A stretch of DNA of 64,000 nt from Manis javanica (GCF_040802235.1 NC_133169.1:45205034-45269033); one strand, 5' to 3'. Shown: positions 1-13,079, counted from the stretch's first letter. Numbers and translations are program-made. Notes: generated by a model from the letters alone, not told the origin.

Positions 1-2040
1 AGCTCACTAATCTACAAGTATTTTTATGAGATGAATGAAAAATAAAGTAAATGAAATAAATTATCACATGGTATTTTTGTTACACAAGCAAAAAAGTTCA
101 TCAATAAAGTTCAATCAATACAGAGTAGTGGACAATTTCCCAACTTTGTTGGAGATACAAATATTATGCTATTTATTGCAAAAAACAAATATCTCTGTAG
201 TTCTATGACACCTTGAAGTTTTTAAATATGTACCTTAACATTCCATGTAATCATTTTGAAACTTAGGAAGTATTACACATTGTTGTTTTTTCTTTGGACC
301 CATGTTTATTCTGAATTTTTCAATACTTACTAAACACAAATAAGAAAAAACCACAAATATATGGCTTTTAAATACTTATAAATGCCAAAGAGACAAAGTA
401 TTTTTGTGTGTTATATTCACCATCATTGGAATAAGGCACCTAAAAAAACAAATCTTTTCTTCTTCTAATAAAACCTCAGTGCTTTGAATAGTTCTTGAAT
501 TATTTTAAGTAATTAATAAAAAAATGGTTAAATGATTAAGACCTTAGTTTGTACTTCTCACAGGTAGGTGTTTTATTATTTTAGATGTGTATAGAATTTA
601 TTAATTTGAGGTGGCAGATAAATTGCGTAAACCTTTTCAGAGTTATTTCTGAGTAAAAATATAGGCATTGAGAATAATGTTAGTAGATAACCAAGTATCT
701 TAAAATCTATTTTTATGGGTATTATGAATATATTTAGTAGTAAATTGCAAAATTATGGGTTTATTTTTCATGTTGATGTGTCTCCTCAAATACAGATGCA
801 GCAATAACCATTCCCTCATTGTTGTTTTATACCCAGGTCTCTTAGAGTCACCAACTCAGTAGGCACAAGGTATCTCTCCAAGTCAACACAGGAAACTATT
901 TTGCAACAGATTTAGATACTACATAATAGTGACAGCTGTCATTCCAGCCCATGAAACCCATCTTACTTTATACCCTTAAACTAGCCAAGGATACAGTTCT
1001 TAGGCTTTTGTCCTATCAGTGCCCTCTAAAGTTAAAACCTCCAATATTAGAGAATATAAATCATTCTAGCTTTTGACCATTCTGAAGTTTTGATGGCTTT
1101 ATGCAAAGAGTTTAATTAACTCTAGCTTTACCTACTGTAGACATTCCTATTTGAATAACTGTTCATGCCTGTCTTATTCAGAAGGACTCATGGTCTTAGC
1201 TTTTTCTCTCTACTGGCAGTATTTTATTAGATCTTCTATATTTATACAGGACACATAATGACAGAGAAGGATTGGAAGTTATTTTACCTCCTTTTAAAAA
1301 ATTTCAAACCAGAAATGGCACATACCACATTTTCTTCTGATGGTAATTAACAAGCCATCAACACCATTTATAAGGGGTATGTGAAGAGGTTCTGTAAGTA
1401 GATCACCACTTCCCAGTCACAACACTGCATCACAGACATGAATAATTTTTTGTTAAGATCTCTCTCCAGGTGGCTTTTAATAAATGTTTTTTGACGATAT
1501 AATCTGTAGTATGGTAATTATCAATCACTTTCTTTTCACATATTTATTTGACATACCATCTGGTATATCAGCAAACACAGACAAACATATGAAATTATAT
1601 ACCTATCTCCACCACAATATCCTAAAATCCTTAAAGGTAGCAACTTTGTTTTGTTCACTGTTTAGTTTTAACATCTATGGTGATTCATCTCACTTCTAAT
1701 TCCTTATAAATTCCAACAGATATTCAAAATATAAAACAATTTAGCAGGACCCAGTAAAACTGAGAAGTGTATGTCCTATAACCAATTCCATTATTACTAC
1801 ATACCAAGAGAAAAATCTAATTCACAGTATTCATGTGTAACAGATTAGCAATTACATGTATTTACAGTATTTTGTTACAGCAAAAAGCAAGAAACGTGAT
1901 TTTTAAGATTAGAGAGAATTTAAATTATATAAGAAGATTAGGAAATTAATTGATTAAATTATGAGATTATCAGATAGAATCAACTACATAATTCTGAAAA
2001 GAGAGAAATATCATAAAATAAATATTCAATTCAAAACAAC
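1..2040. other. AT-rich intergenic sequence, nothing recognised
   Basis: No OR-like or transposon-coded peptide was recognised on either strand. The short open frames here are what AT-rich DNA gives by chance. It lies outside the duplicated blocks. Confidence 0.5.
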
Positions 2041-2425
2041 AAGTACAAGAGTCTGCGCAGAATGATGTTATGGATACATATTTAGAGAAGCTTTTAGAGA
2101 CTGTCCTTGTCCCCCCTGACCTTCTCCTGTTCCCTGGCCCTCAGGTTCACTTCCTTTCACAGTTCTTTGCAGTTCAGTGGGGACATGTGCTTGGTTCTGA
2201 CCGCTGATCTGTGAATGGAACAGAGACCTGTGCCAGGTGCGATCATCCACGCTCTTCTCCTCCTGGTGTCCTGGTGCAGAAAGGTCCTGCCTAACTGGAA
2301 GGCACACAATGAAGATAACAGAGCCACAAGACAGTAGGAGCTTGATGCCTTTATGACCATGTGGAAGAGAGAGCCTCTACTAGCACAGACCTGATTCAGA
2401 ATTTTTGTTAACTAGAGATGGCTTC
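2041..2425 (+). mobile_element. MLT1-like LTR (ERVL-MaLR), solitary and degenerate
   Basis: A GC-richer island in AT-rich DNA. The 3' half (about 2300-2400) resembles the end of MLT1-type LTRs: a run about an element tagged 'acagagccacaagac', then a 'gatgaccatgtgg'-like stretch. The preceding C/T-rich part also fits this class. The open frames on the minus strand (2068-2360) look accidental. The assignment is from memory of the family and the subfamily is not resolved. Confidence 0.4.
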
Positions 2426-3763
2426 CCTGCATTGGGGCATTCTGTGTGTCATGGTTTACTGAAGTGTGTAGTTCTCCCTTACCTAGTGAATATACATCAA
2501 GTAAATAGATTATGTTTGGATACAAGTAAATAGATTATGTATGGATACATGTGTGTATGAAAATTATCCTCATGGGAAATACATTTCTCCAGATAAATGT
2601 TGCTTCTATGGAAAGGGGTAAAGGATTGATACATGGGGTCATAGAATGATTATTATAATTTTTACATCAATCTTTCTATTCTTGAATCCCTTGAATTTAC
2701 TGTATACTATAAGGATGGGAAGGAAAATTGATTTTAAAATTATCTGGTAATTGTATCTTAGACTGTAATGATATAACTAAACTCTTTCTGATGGTTGGGG
2801 TCCATTCTAGGTTCAGTATTTCAGAATCCTAGCTGCCACTTACTGCCTTCCATGTGTGCTCAGGGGGCTTTTATGTCCTATAAAAGTTGAAATGTAGGAA
2901 GAGGACTTAGATAAACCAGTGCCCATTGGATTCTCACTGACTTCTCAGCAGCAGGATTCGTCTCTGCAACTCCTTATTTGGTCTCTGCTGAGGCAAACAG
3001 ACCCTAGCTGGAACTGGCTGACGCCATGCAGGTGTCTTCTTGGTCTTCCCAGTGCATCATGGACTGTGAAGTTCTCTGACCCACAAGCCTCTTCTTTATA
3101 CATGTAAATTGTTCCTGATCAACAGATATGTTTGAATGTCATCCAGTAGTGCCATTAGTAAATTTTGGGTCCCTTTCTCAAACAGCAGTTTGGGGAGGTA
3201 ACTGAATGTGTGAGTGTGAGTGCATTTGTGTTTTATGTGGCTAATTAAATTACTGTGTAATTTAAAATTTCTTAGAAAACCATCTTTAATAAATAATATT
3301 GCATGCTTATCACACAGCATACTAAAAAATTCCATGAATCTGAAATACCTGTATGTGTTTTTTTCAAATTCGGCAAAAGAATATAGAAATCAATTTATAT
3401 AATATTAGGATGAAGAAGTTATTCTTAACAAAATGCAAATTACAAACTGGAAAGAAAGCGGTTGACATATTTGACACCATAGAAAATGTTTTCACAACAG
3501 AGAAAATTATACACATATGTTGAAATCTCACTTTTGGAAAAGGTCCTACATATATAATGAGGGACTCATATTAATAATGTAGGAGGAAATAAATCAGATA
3601 CTGTGCAAACTACAGATTTAAGAATTAACATAATCTTGAACTTGGATAATTCAGAGCTTAAGAAATACTGTAGAACAATTAACATATAGGAAGATGCTAA
3701 ATCAAAATTAGAAAAATGTATATACATACATGCAATCTAGGTGGAATTGATAATATTAGCAAA
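2426..3763. other. Unrecognised intergenic sequence left of the duplication
   Basis: AT-rich, with one slightly GC-richer patch near 2780-3110. I see no conserved peptide and no clear repeat family. It ends where similarity to the sequence at 38880 begins. Confidence 0.4.
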
Positions 3764-4250
3764 GATCTGCAAAGTGTACCCACTATCAAGAAGTAGGTCA
3801 AGGTTAAACAGAGGTGGGTGGGGGTAAGAATTTCATCAAAGATGTAGAATGACCCAATAGCTCCATCAAAGGGATGCTCTCTGCAGCGTTGGTCCCGAGG
3901 GGCAGCAGGAGGAGCAGTGGTTTGCAGGACCCGTGGCAGCTGAAGCTGTAAGGGGGGATGACCATTGGTGACACCTGGTCCCCAGGTGGAGGAACTCAGC
4001 CAACTCTGGCCGAGTTGGTGCTGACGGAGAAAACACCCAGACCTTCGTCTGCTCCTGCCCTCCAGTCCGCTGCTGGAGTCTCTCACCAGACAAACCATCC
4101 AGAAGACAGAGGGACAAGTCGCCGCCTCTGGCCACAGATCACATGTGGAGGAGCAGAGATGCGTGAGGGGGAGAACAGAGACTCTGCAACACAGTCAGAA
4201 TGTGAGCAGCTGCAGCTCTTCCTTCTCAGACGGTGGGTCTAAATTAGCTA
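3764..4250. repeat. Unclassified GC-rich segment at the left edge of copy A
   Basis: About 490 bp, clearly richer in G and C than its surroundings and shared with copy B at 38880-39370. Open frames of 89 to 133 codons exist on the minus strand, but A and B differ by indels that change the frames, so I do not call a gene. It may be an LTR or an old L1 5' part. Confidence 0.4.
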
Positions 4251-4439
4251 GTGTTGTTCAGCATGCAAATTAACAATTTGTATAAAAAATTAAAAAGTAA
4301 TTGATCTTTTGAGTCAATAATACCCCTTTGGGAATCTATCCTACAAAAGTAATCATATATGTGAAGAAAGATATTTTGTATAAAAATATTCATTTTTGAG
4401 TAATATTTATCAAGATAATACAATGGCACCATTAAGTTG

Positions 4440-5640
4440 TTATGGGGAATTTTATTTATTTATTTAATAATATCTATCTTTTCATTTATTATTTTCATTG
4501 AATTATAATGACACAAAACATTATATTAGTTCCCTGTGTACAAAACAGTGACTTGAAGATTAAGAAATGCTCACCACTATAGCTTCAGTTACCATGTCAC
4601 CTACACAGTTAATAAATTTTATGGACTATATTCCCTATCATGTACTTTTTGTCACCATGACTTATTTATTTTTAAGTAGAAGTTTGTGCCTCTTTACCCC
4701 ATTTATCCATTTCACCAAAACGCCTACCCGCTCCCTTCTGGCAACCACCAGCTGGTTCTCTATTTATGGGTCTGTCTTTGTTTTTGTTTATGTGTTCATT
4801 TTATTCTGTTTTCTGGATTCCATGTATAAGTGGAAACAAATGATATTTGTTTTTTGCTGTCAGTTAGCATTCTTAACTTTTACTTAACATATGATTTTGA
4901 TCTATACATGTTGCCACAAATTGCAAAATTTCATTATATTTTATGGCTTAGTAATAGTCCATTGTTTATGTGTATACATCTTATTAGTACATGTTATCTA
5001 TTGATGGACACATCTACTAATCTTCTATATCTTGGCTATTGCTTGTAATTATGTTATAAATGTAGGAGTGGATGCATTCTTTCAAATCAGTGTTTTCATT
5101 TTCTTTATGTAAATAATCAGAAGTGGAATTTTGGAATATAGATTGTTATTTTCAGTTGTTTGAGGAAATTCCATATCCTTCCTTATAGTCGCTGCACAAA
5201 TTTATATTCTCAGCATCACCTCATGAGGGTTCTCTATCTCCACATCCTCACCAGCACTTGTTATTTCCAATTTGACTGGTGTGTTGTGGCTTCTAATTGT
5301 GTTATTGATTTCCATTACCTGATGATTAGCTATGTAGATAACTTTTTCTTGTGTGTTGTTCATTCCTATGGTTTTGGAAAAATGACTATTTAGGCATTTT
5401 GCCCATATTTAATTGTATTTTTTCCCTTTTTGGTGTTGAGGTGTATAAGTTCTTTATATGTTTTGGATATTTGACCCTTATCACATATATAATTTGCAAA
5501 TATACTGTCCCATTCAGTAGGCTGTCTTTTCGTTTAGTTGATGATATCCTTCACTGTGCAAAGCTTTTAGTCTGATTTTGCACCAATTGTTTATTCATTT
5601 ATTTATTTTTTCTCTCATACTAGGGAGACATATCCAGGAA
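4440..5640 (-). mobile_element. L1 3' end, antisense (copy A)
   Basis: The plus strand reads as the reverse complement of an L1 3' UTR and distal ORF2. It has the usual order for old mammalian L1 (the 'gtgcctctttacccc', 'caaccaccag' and 'ttccatgtataagtg' phrases, then the 'ttgactggtgtg' region). It is present at the equivalent place in copy B (39570-40770), so the insertion predates the duplication. Confidence 0.75.
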
Positions 5641-5689
5641 AAAAATTCTAAGGCTGATGCCCAAGATGTACTCTATGTGTCTATTTTTC

Positions 5690-6060
5690 ATTTATTTAAT
5701 TGAAATGTAGTTGATATAAAATGTTATATTGGTTTCAGATGTACAACATACTGGCTTGACAATTACATACAAAGTGCTCATCCCAATAGCTGTAGTTAAC
5801 TTATTGTCACCATACAAAGATTACAACATTACTTGCTATGTTTCCTATATTAACCTTTTATTCCTTTGACTAATCTGTTCTTGTAATTTGAAGTTTGTAC
5901 CTCTTTATACCCTTCACCTTATGCACACCCATAATCCCCCTTTTTTGAAGAACATGGTACACACAACATTTTGTTCAATTTTGTTCATGATTTTCCCTGT
6001 ATTTTGTGTGTTGTGAGTGGAGCCATGAAATATCTGTACCCTTATGGTAGGCCAAGGTGA
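5690..6060 (-). mobile_element. Second L1 3' end fragment, antisense (copy A)
   Basis: It starts again with the antisense L1 3' UTR phrase 'gaaatgtagttgatataaaatg' just after the previous fragment ends, so it is a separate insertion or a tandem rearrangement. Its counterpart in copy B is about 40800-41170. Confidence 0.65.
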
Positions 6061-7532
6061 GAAGTGATACATGTGCTTTTCAATTACTTAGATTAGAAGT
6101 ATGAATATTTTATTAGTTCTGTTTTACTGTGACAAAAATATTGGAAATCGGTCCACATTGTCTCCCAACTCTACAGATCTGTAGTTTACAGTCATCAACT
6201 AATCATGGTCAGTGTGCAACCATGTCTGTGGCTTTGTGAAGCTGGTCCAAGGCCACACATGCTCCAAATAACCTTCCCCACAGGCCTTCCTGGCGCTCAG
6301 CGTGTCCAGGTGCACATAGACCAGCACTGTTCAGTTCCCCGTCCATACGCACCTGCTCCCCTGACCTCCCATGTTCAGGTCACCATTTGATTGTCATCGA
6401 CTTAACACCCTAAAGTGCTAGCCTGGTCTTTTCAATACTGTTTATAAAGTTCTATGTCTCAGAAGGCTAAGAAATGAGTCTATAGCATACAGCATGGAAG
6501 GAAAGGCCACTGGAACATTTCCCTCTCCTGCTGGATGATTGTATGACTGCTGCTCATGCTTTTCTGGGGCATCTTGTCTCTGAGCAAGTTCCCCACGATT
6601 CAGCCTCCTACACTTCACTGAGGTAACATCTAGTCTCCACTTAACACTGAGATTTTTGGATTTTAATATGACATAAGAAATGTATATATTGAATAATTGA
6701 GTCAATAAATGAGTTTGGCTTTTTGCTTTTCTCCTTTGTCTAAAAACTATATACTTCAAAACTTAACTCTGATGTCACCTCATGCAAGGGACCTTCACCA
6801 ATTCATATTCCAACTATTTGCTTATAGTTTTCCCATGGCTCCAAAACATCTACTTGCTAGGGAATATTAATCACCACTTGATGCCTTTGTTGGAAAATGT
6901 GGGATGAGGAGGACAAAATAAAAGCATGCAGGTGACCGTGGCAGTAATACTGGGGCACTTTGAAAGGAGAATTTTTAGAAGATAGTACATCACATACACT
7001 GCCACCAAACAGAATGCAGATACAGGAATGGGAAACAATAAAAACTCAAAAAAAGGAGGGAAGATTGAAATTGTAACCATTTTATGGAACAATTTTACAT
7101 TTATGGTAAAGCAGCATGGATATGAGTGGTGCAAACAACACCCACGTGCTCTTTACCAAGACTCTCCAGTTATTGACATTCTACCCTTTTGCTCTATCAC
7201 TTCCCTCTCTATCATCCCCTCTCTATCATTTAAATCAATATCATAGTTTCTCATGATATTTTCCCTCTAAATATTTTTGGTATATATTTCTAGGAATGTG
7301 GATTTTCTTCTACAGACACTGAAATTATCAAGCTTAGTAAATGTAACATAAATATTGAGTTTATAATCCATTTTGAATGGAGAAGGGTTAGAAATTGAAG
7401 AGTTTTCTACTACATGGACGCAATTAGTAAAAGAGGTATAAAAATTATAAAAGTCTGAATAATAATTCTGATGTAAGATTCTAAACTTATGATGTATAGA
7501 GGAAAGGATCAGTGCATCAATATCAAAGTTTC
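6061..7532. other. Flanking sequence 3' of the OR pseudogene
   Basis: Non-coding sequence collinear with 41170-42641. The part nearest the OR (about 6800-7530) also resembles 62920-63670 beside the partial OR at the right edge of the window. All three minus-strand receptors therefore descend from one ancestral unit that included 3' flank. No other gene was seen. Confidence 0.6.
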
Positions 7533-8494
7533 CTACTTCATGGTTTCTTGAAAGACAGCACCCACATTAAACATTTTCTTCAGAGCCCCCATAACATCCT
7601 TATTCCTTAGACTATAGATCAAAGGGTTTAGCACAGGAGTGAGTATGGTGTAAAAGACAGACACCACCATGTCCTTTTCAGGGGTATGGGAGGAGCTGGG
7701 GAGCATGTAGGTGTAGACGGCAGCCCCATAGAAGAGGGTGACCACAGTCATGTGGGAGGAGCAGGTGACAAAGGCCTTCTTCCCACCCTCTGCCGAGTTC
7801 ATCCTGTGGATGGTGAGGAGGATGAAACCATAGGAGCCTGAAATGATGGTCACAGGGATGAGCAACATGAGGACACAGCAGAGGTACATGAGTGTCTCAT
7901 ACAGAGAAGTGTCTGAGCAGGAGAGCTTCATTACAGCAGGGACTTCACAGAAGAAATGATGGATCTCCCGGGACACACAGAAGGGGAAGGTCATGGTGAC
8001 AGGTGTGAGCATGAAGCCATCCACTGATCCCAGGAGCCAGCAGCCAGAAGCCAGGAAGACACACACCCTATCGCTCATGAGGACAGGGTAATGGAGAGGG
8101 TGGCAGATGGCTGCATAGCTGTCATAGGCCATAGTGGACAGGAGGAAACATTCTGAACCTGCCAGTGTCACATAGAGGAACATCTTCATCCCACATCTGG
8201 GGGCTGAGATTGTGTTCACACCTGTGACCCTGTCCATGAGCATCTTGGGCACAGTGACGGAAATGTATGTCACGTCCATGAGAGACAACTGGCTGATGAA
8301 AAAGTACATGGGGGTGTGGAGGCGGGCCTCAGAGCGTATCAGAAGGATCAGGATGGTGTTTCCAGGCAAGGCCATCAGGAAAACCACAAAATGACCACAC
8401 AAAGGAGGGTTGGGTGTTTGGATTGACTGAAGATTCCCACTAGGATGAACTCTGACCTTCCTGAGTGGTTGGCCATCCAGGTGGTGTCCTCCAT
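7533..8494 (-). pseudogene. Olfactory receptor pseudogene, OR2T type (frameshift)
   Basis: A seven-transmembrane class II odorant receptor relic. Its start is the ATG at 8494, which aligns with the start of the intact paralogue at 43604. The open part (8402 to 7533) keeps [16 protein letters not shown], the HHFFCEVP loop, the SCSDTSLYE segment, [11 protein letters not shown] and NPLIYSLRN. Within TM1 an A run (8388-8391 on the plus strand) is one base short of its paralogues. The 5' frame hits TGA soon after, and the open frame that resumes has no proper start. The motif after TM3 reads MAYDSY instead of MAYDRY, losing the G-protein-coupling arginine. It spans 962 bases against 963 in the intact copy. 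OR2T membership rests on strong resemblance to that subfamily. Confidence 0.92.
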
Positions 8495-8578
8495 GATTTC
8501 ACCTGGCCCTCCAAGGAGAGAAGTAATGGGGCACTCATGAGATGCCACCTGCTGAATGACTCTTTAGGGTGTGGGCAT

Positions 8579-8601
8579 GTGTGTGTGTGTGTGTGTGTGT
8601 G
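8579..8601. repeat. (TG)n microsatellite
   Basis: An uninterrupted TG run upstream of the OR pseudogene on its coding strand. The equivalent position in copy B (43676-43735) is longer but broken up by T and A interruptions. Confidence 0.9.
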
Positions 8602-8699
8602 CATCAACCCAGTTATGCTAAGTGGAGGAAACCCTATGGTCCTGGAGACTGAGAGGTTACACGTCACCTGTAATTCTATGAATATGCCAGGAAATTAAT

Positions 8700-9279
8700 A
8701 ATTCACAGTGTGGGAGAAAATAATTGGTAGCCTGTGAAATTGTCAAAGTTCAAGATCATGAGATGACCTGATGATATATGTCCTTTATCAAGTATGGAAA
8801 TTTGCATGGTCACTTGTCTATGCAAACACAAAAAGTGAATTTTTAACGAAGGGATATTACATTCTTCTAAAATTTTTGTTAAAGGACTCAGAATTTCATT
8901 AACATCTCTGGTGTAGGGATGCAGTTAGGATCTCACAAATTCTTGAAGCTATATTCCATGTAATAAAGAGTTTATGTTTCACCATGTATCCAAATACTGA
9001 GTCATTACATTATACTCCTGAAACTAATAAAATGTTATTTGTCAATTATACCTCAATTTATAAAAAGATTTAAAAAGTAACTGAACCACAGTTTGAGAAA
9101 ATCCATATGAATGTTTGAACCCATTGTGCCCGTGAGACTGGGACACACATTGAAGCAGTAAGGTGGGTGGTTTGAGCTGTACATTCAGAAGTAGCCTGTG
9201 GGCCTCACCGAGGAACCCTTCGGACGTCCTAGGGGCAACATTAGGATCCCAGACTCTGATGCCCTACTGCAGCTGTGGG
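8700..9279. other. Upstream flank of the OR pseudogene
   Basis: AT-rich, collinear with 43800-44409 in copy B. No coding region was recognised. Any 5' non-coding exon or promoter of the former receptor would be on this side, but I cannot place one. Confidence 0.45.
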
Positions 9280-9400
9280 TCCAGCTTAGCCTGCACCCCT
9301 ATTTCCCTGTCCACTCTACTTAAAATGAGGGGAAGCACAATTATGTCAGTCATGGTTAGGAGTAAATGAGCTAAAATAATGGAAGTGGTTAGATCATGTT
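9280..9400 (-). mobile_element. MIR-like SINE fragment
   Basis: The plus strand resembles the reverse complement of a MIR core and tail: a C/T-rich stretch, then 'aaaatgaggggaa', then a 'taaatgagctaaaata' end. The copy B match is 44410-44520. Similarity is weak, as expected of an old element. Confidence 0.4.
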
Positions 9401-10984
9401 CAGTGACAGTGGATACACATATATACCACTATTTTAGATAATTTATATATAGAGAGAGAATTGTGCAGAATATATGTAAGCAAGTGCTCTTGCTCTTATT
9501 ATCTGGTGCTATAAGATGAATTGTTAGGTCAGTTCATCAGCTGTAGTATCTGTTCATACTTTAAATAATTTGAATTTCATAATTTCTGTATTCCTAGAGA
9601 ACTTATGCATGAATTTGTTTATATATTTATACATACTTATATGTGTATATACACATATAATTTTTATAATCATAGAAACTTTAATAAACAGAAACATATA
9701 AATATAAATACATATACACATATAATGTATTTCTTATGTTAATATTGGTTAAGAAGAACTTCATGCAGAAAACTATTTTTTTATGTAGTACATGTTTTTC
9801 TAAGTTGCAATTCATCATCTTAAAACTTCTACCATTTGCTTTAAATATCAGAGGACAAGGATTAAGATTTAGAGTGTCACTGCTGTTTATCAGACAAACC
9901 TTTGTTTTCCCAAATGTTATCTGCTTTAATGTACCCAGAAGAAAATTTTCATGGACACTGAGATGCAAAGAGGAAGCCGGAATAACACGGAAAGATTTCC
10001 GACCCCAGTTCCCCGTTGGCCCCTCTGTCCTGCTGCTCACGGGCAGTTTCTGAGTCACCTGAAGATGAATGAGAGGCAAAATAAAATTCATGACACCCAG
10101 GGAGGTCACAATCAGTCTACTCAGGAACAAATGTTATAGAAATATGATTTATAGTAAAATTTTAAAATAACTGCCATGTAAATAAAATGAATGACAGTTG
10201 CAAAGATATCTGATCTGTCTTAAGAGAATCAGTAATAGCTTCATCTATGTTTTCTCACGAAGGTTAGATCTCTGCAGATTTTCAGTTTCTGACAAGTTAA
10301 AATGCAGTAAAGGGGGAAATATGGGCTCCTTTTTCTGGAAAGAGTTGAGAGGTAGTTATATTTCAGTGACATTTCACAATTATATTTCACATTTCAAATA
10401 TAATTCAAATTAATTCCAAATGTTAATTAGTATAATCAGTTTATTAATAAAGTGAATTTATTCAGGGTGTTAAAGCAGTAGACAAGACTGACAGTGACTT
10501 CAATTTCTTAATATAAATATCAAAGAAATCTGGACACATTGCATTAGGAAATACAGCTTATCTTTCAAATTCCACCCTCTCTGGCATATGGATTCTGAGC
10601 TCTATGATTAATTTTAAAACAGTTTGATTAATTGCAAAATACATCTGTTTGCCAGTCTATACTTGCGGTCAGACTAAACGAGGGCTAGCAGAGGGAGCAG
10701 TCATGTGACACCTTCAGCTGTTTGCTGAGCGAGTGGAGGGAGACTGGAAGGGAATTTGGGGTCACTGGGAAATTCTCTGCTGCACCTCAGTAAATGGGGA
10801 TCAGCATCACTAGGCCACAGCAAACAAACCACCTGGAATACAGACAGACAGGAAACCGTGTCTGCACCACCCTCAGCAGCGGCCCTCCTCCCCATGCAGA
10901 CTTACTCTAAGGCAACTCCTTGAGTTTCATGGAAGCAGTTTAGTGCATATTTAACTTGAGGTCATGGATAGTGTCTATGGCATA
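9401..10984. other. AT-rich non-coding sequence of copy A
   Basis: It contains strongly TA-rich stretches (about 9420-9470 and 9600-9730) and a GC-richer patch at 10690-10910, all shared with copy B. Frames of 60 to 150 codons are not conserved with B and are not called. Confidence 0.45.
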
Positions 10985-11195
10985 TGCCAAACCTTTGTTT
11001 GAAGCTGAAGCTCACCACATTCCATCCTTCCCAGGAGCCTGTGAGGTCTGTCCTTTGACACGATAAAAGCTTCAGGTTCTCAGAGTATCTGCCTAATGCC
11101 ACAAACAAAGCGGAGTGAGAACTCATCCTAGCCCATGATTCGGACCCGCAGGCTGTGTCTCTGCCTCAGGTCTCTTGACAGCATGGCCTTCCCTC
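10985..11195 (+). mobile_element. MIR SINE (copy A), internally deleted
   Basis: It reads like a MIR: 'ctcaccacattcc', a 'gaggt' block, 'aatgccacaaac', then a 'ctcatcctagcccatgattcgg' segment. Its copy B counterpart (46135-46350) keeps two stretches that A lacks (after 'gaagctga' and after 'gaggt'). Confidence 0.45.
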
Positions 11196-12330
11196 CATGG
11201 GGGACGACCTGGTGTCAGGCACCCATGTCAGCTTTCCAGGGGAACTATAAGCATGATGGAGACACTTGTTTCTAGTACTTTACAAACCTCAGAAATCATC
11301 CCCAAGTAAAATAGTAGCTCTTCCTCTATAAATTTCAATCTCAAGAAAAGAAAATGTAACATCCGGTAAATGGAGATGAATGCATATAATCCTTTTCCCA
11401 CAAATAGTTGCAAAATAAAGACACATATCCTAGTATATTGCAGTAAGTACATGCAATATAGAGAGATACATAAGAGAAAGCATACATGCTTTCCTTCTTA
11501 AATACAGATAGGTCAAAATCGAGAAAACAATTTCAGCTAATAGAATGTGAAAGAAGAACAAGTCAAAACAATAATTACCCTTTCCCCTTGCAGTTCTACT
11601 TCTGTGGTTGAGACCACCCCAGGTGATGTTTCTCATCCCATCTAGATGGGCTAATGGCTCATGTCCAGGTTAAGTGTATAAATAAGGAGGAGAGTGACAT
11701 CATCCCTGGCATTACTATACCCTTTGAGTGGATGCTTTTTCTTTTGACAAATCCCCTCTGAGATTGTGAAGAGGAATGCAATTAAGAGAGCTAAAGAAGC
11801 TAATGGATTATTCTGTTGCAGTTTTTAAAGGATTTTTCTCATGTCTTTAAAAAAATCCTCCTTTTACTGTGAATCTCAATATGTATTAAAGCCAATCTAA
11901 TATCAACAATAATCACAAATCCAAACATCACTACTAAATTATGGCTATGAAATATTTAAATGTATATATGAATACATATACTTCCTCCTTTAAAGGTCAA
12001 GGAAAATTGTGAAATTCTGTTATTTTTCTCTTATAAAGAATATGAAACTAATAGTTCAGTGGATTTGTTAAAGATAAAACCACTAGTCAACATGGTGTTT
12101 GAAAGTAAACTTAAGCTAATTTCCTTCACATCATTGTCTTGATCTCTCTACAATGGATTGCTGATTGTACACTTTCTTCTGTTCTTTAAGTGAAGTATGT
12201 TAATTTAATTCTACCTTATCTATTCTTTTTTCCCATTTATTTCATTTTACAATTGTTCTGTTTTCGTTCCTTTTTTAGGTATAATAATATATTACATTGT
12301 GTATGTTTAAGATGTGCAATGTGGTTTCAT
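11196..12330. other. Non-coding sequence ending at the copy A/B breakpoint
   Basis: Collinear with 46400-47510 of copy B. The last 60 bases (about 12270-12330) are the beginning of an antisense L1 3' end. After about 12330 the two copies no longer correspond until about 23480 in A. Confidence 0.5.
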
Positions 12331-12331
12331 G

Positions 12332-13063
12332 ACTTATACTTAGGTCTTTGAGCCAGTTCAAGTTTACTTTTGTGCATGGGGTTAGACAATAGTCTAGTTT
12401 CATTCTCTTACATGTAGCCATCCAGTTTTGTAAACACCATTTGTTGAGGGGGCTGTCATTTCGCCATTGTATATCCATGGATCCTTTATTATATATTAAT
12501 TGGCCATATATGTGTGGGCTCTCTATTCTGTTCCATTGATCTATGGGTCTTGTGCCAGTACCAAATTGTTTTGATTACTGTGTGTTTGTAGTAGAGCTTG
12601 ATGTCAGGGAGCGTAATCCCCCCAGCTTTGTTCTTCCTTCTCAGTATTGGTTTGGCTATTCGGGATCTTTTGTGGTTTTGTATGAATTTTGGAACTATTT
12701 GCTCTAGTTCGTTGAAGAATGCTGTTAGTATTTTGACAGGGACTGCATTGAATCTGTAGATTGCTTTAGGAAGAATGGTCATTTTGACAATATTAGTTCT
12801 TATTATCCATAAGCATGGGGTGGGAGAATGGGATTAAGGGGCGCTAAAATTCTCAATCACTATATAGGTAGGTCACAAATAAGTCAGTACAGCATGGAGA
12901 AGACAAGTAATGACTCTATAGTATCTTATTACACTGACAGGCAGTGACTTCAGTAGGGGGTAAGGACTTGATAATATGGGTGAATGTTGAAACCACAAGG
13001 TTTTGCATGTGAAACCTTCATAAGATTGTATATCAATGATACTTTAATAAAAAATATGTCTAA
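12332..13063 (+). mobile_element. 5'-inverted (twin-primed) L1 insertion
   Basis: The left part (12332-12795) carries an antisense fragment of L1 ORF2: read on the minus strand it gives the [28 protein letters not shown] and NWMATCKRMKLDYCLTPC segments of the ORF2 C-terminal half. The right part (about 12815-13063) is an L1 3' UTR in plus orientation; it matches the end of the L1 at 60110-60360, including the 'gtaatgactct' and 'cataagattg' phrases. An inverted 5' piece joined to a sense 3' end is the known signature of twin priming during L1 integration. I could not define target-site duplications. Confidence 0.7.
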
Positions 13064-13079
13064 TGTGATGATTTAGTAT

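Noticed and set aside
3697-4135. 133- and 89-codon minus-strand frames at the left edge of copy A
   Set aside because: The paralogous frames at 38901-39310 have different lengths and are shifted relative to one another, so there is no sign of coding constraint.
8212-8394. Open frames antisense to the ORs (also 32193-32436 and 43321-43536)
   Set aside because: They are shadows of the conserved receptor sequence and have no independent support.
8440-8667. HTHTHTHT-type peptide frame
   Set aside because: Translation of the TG microsatellite.
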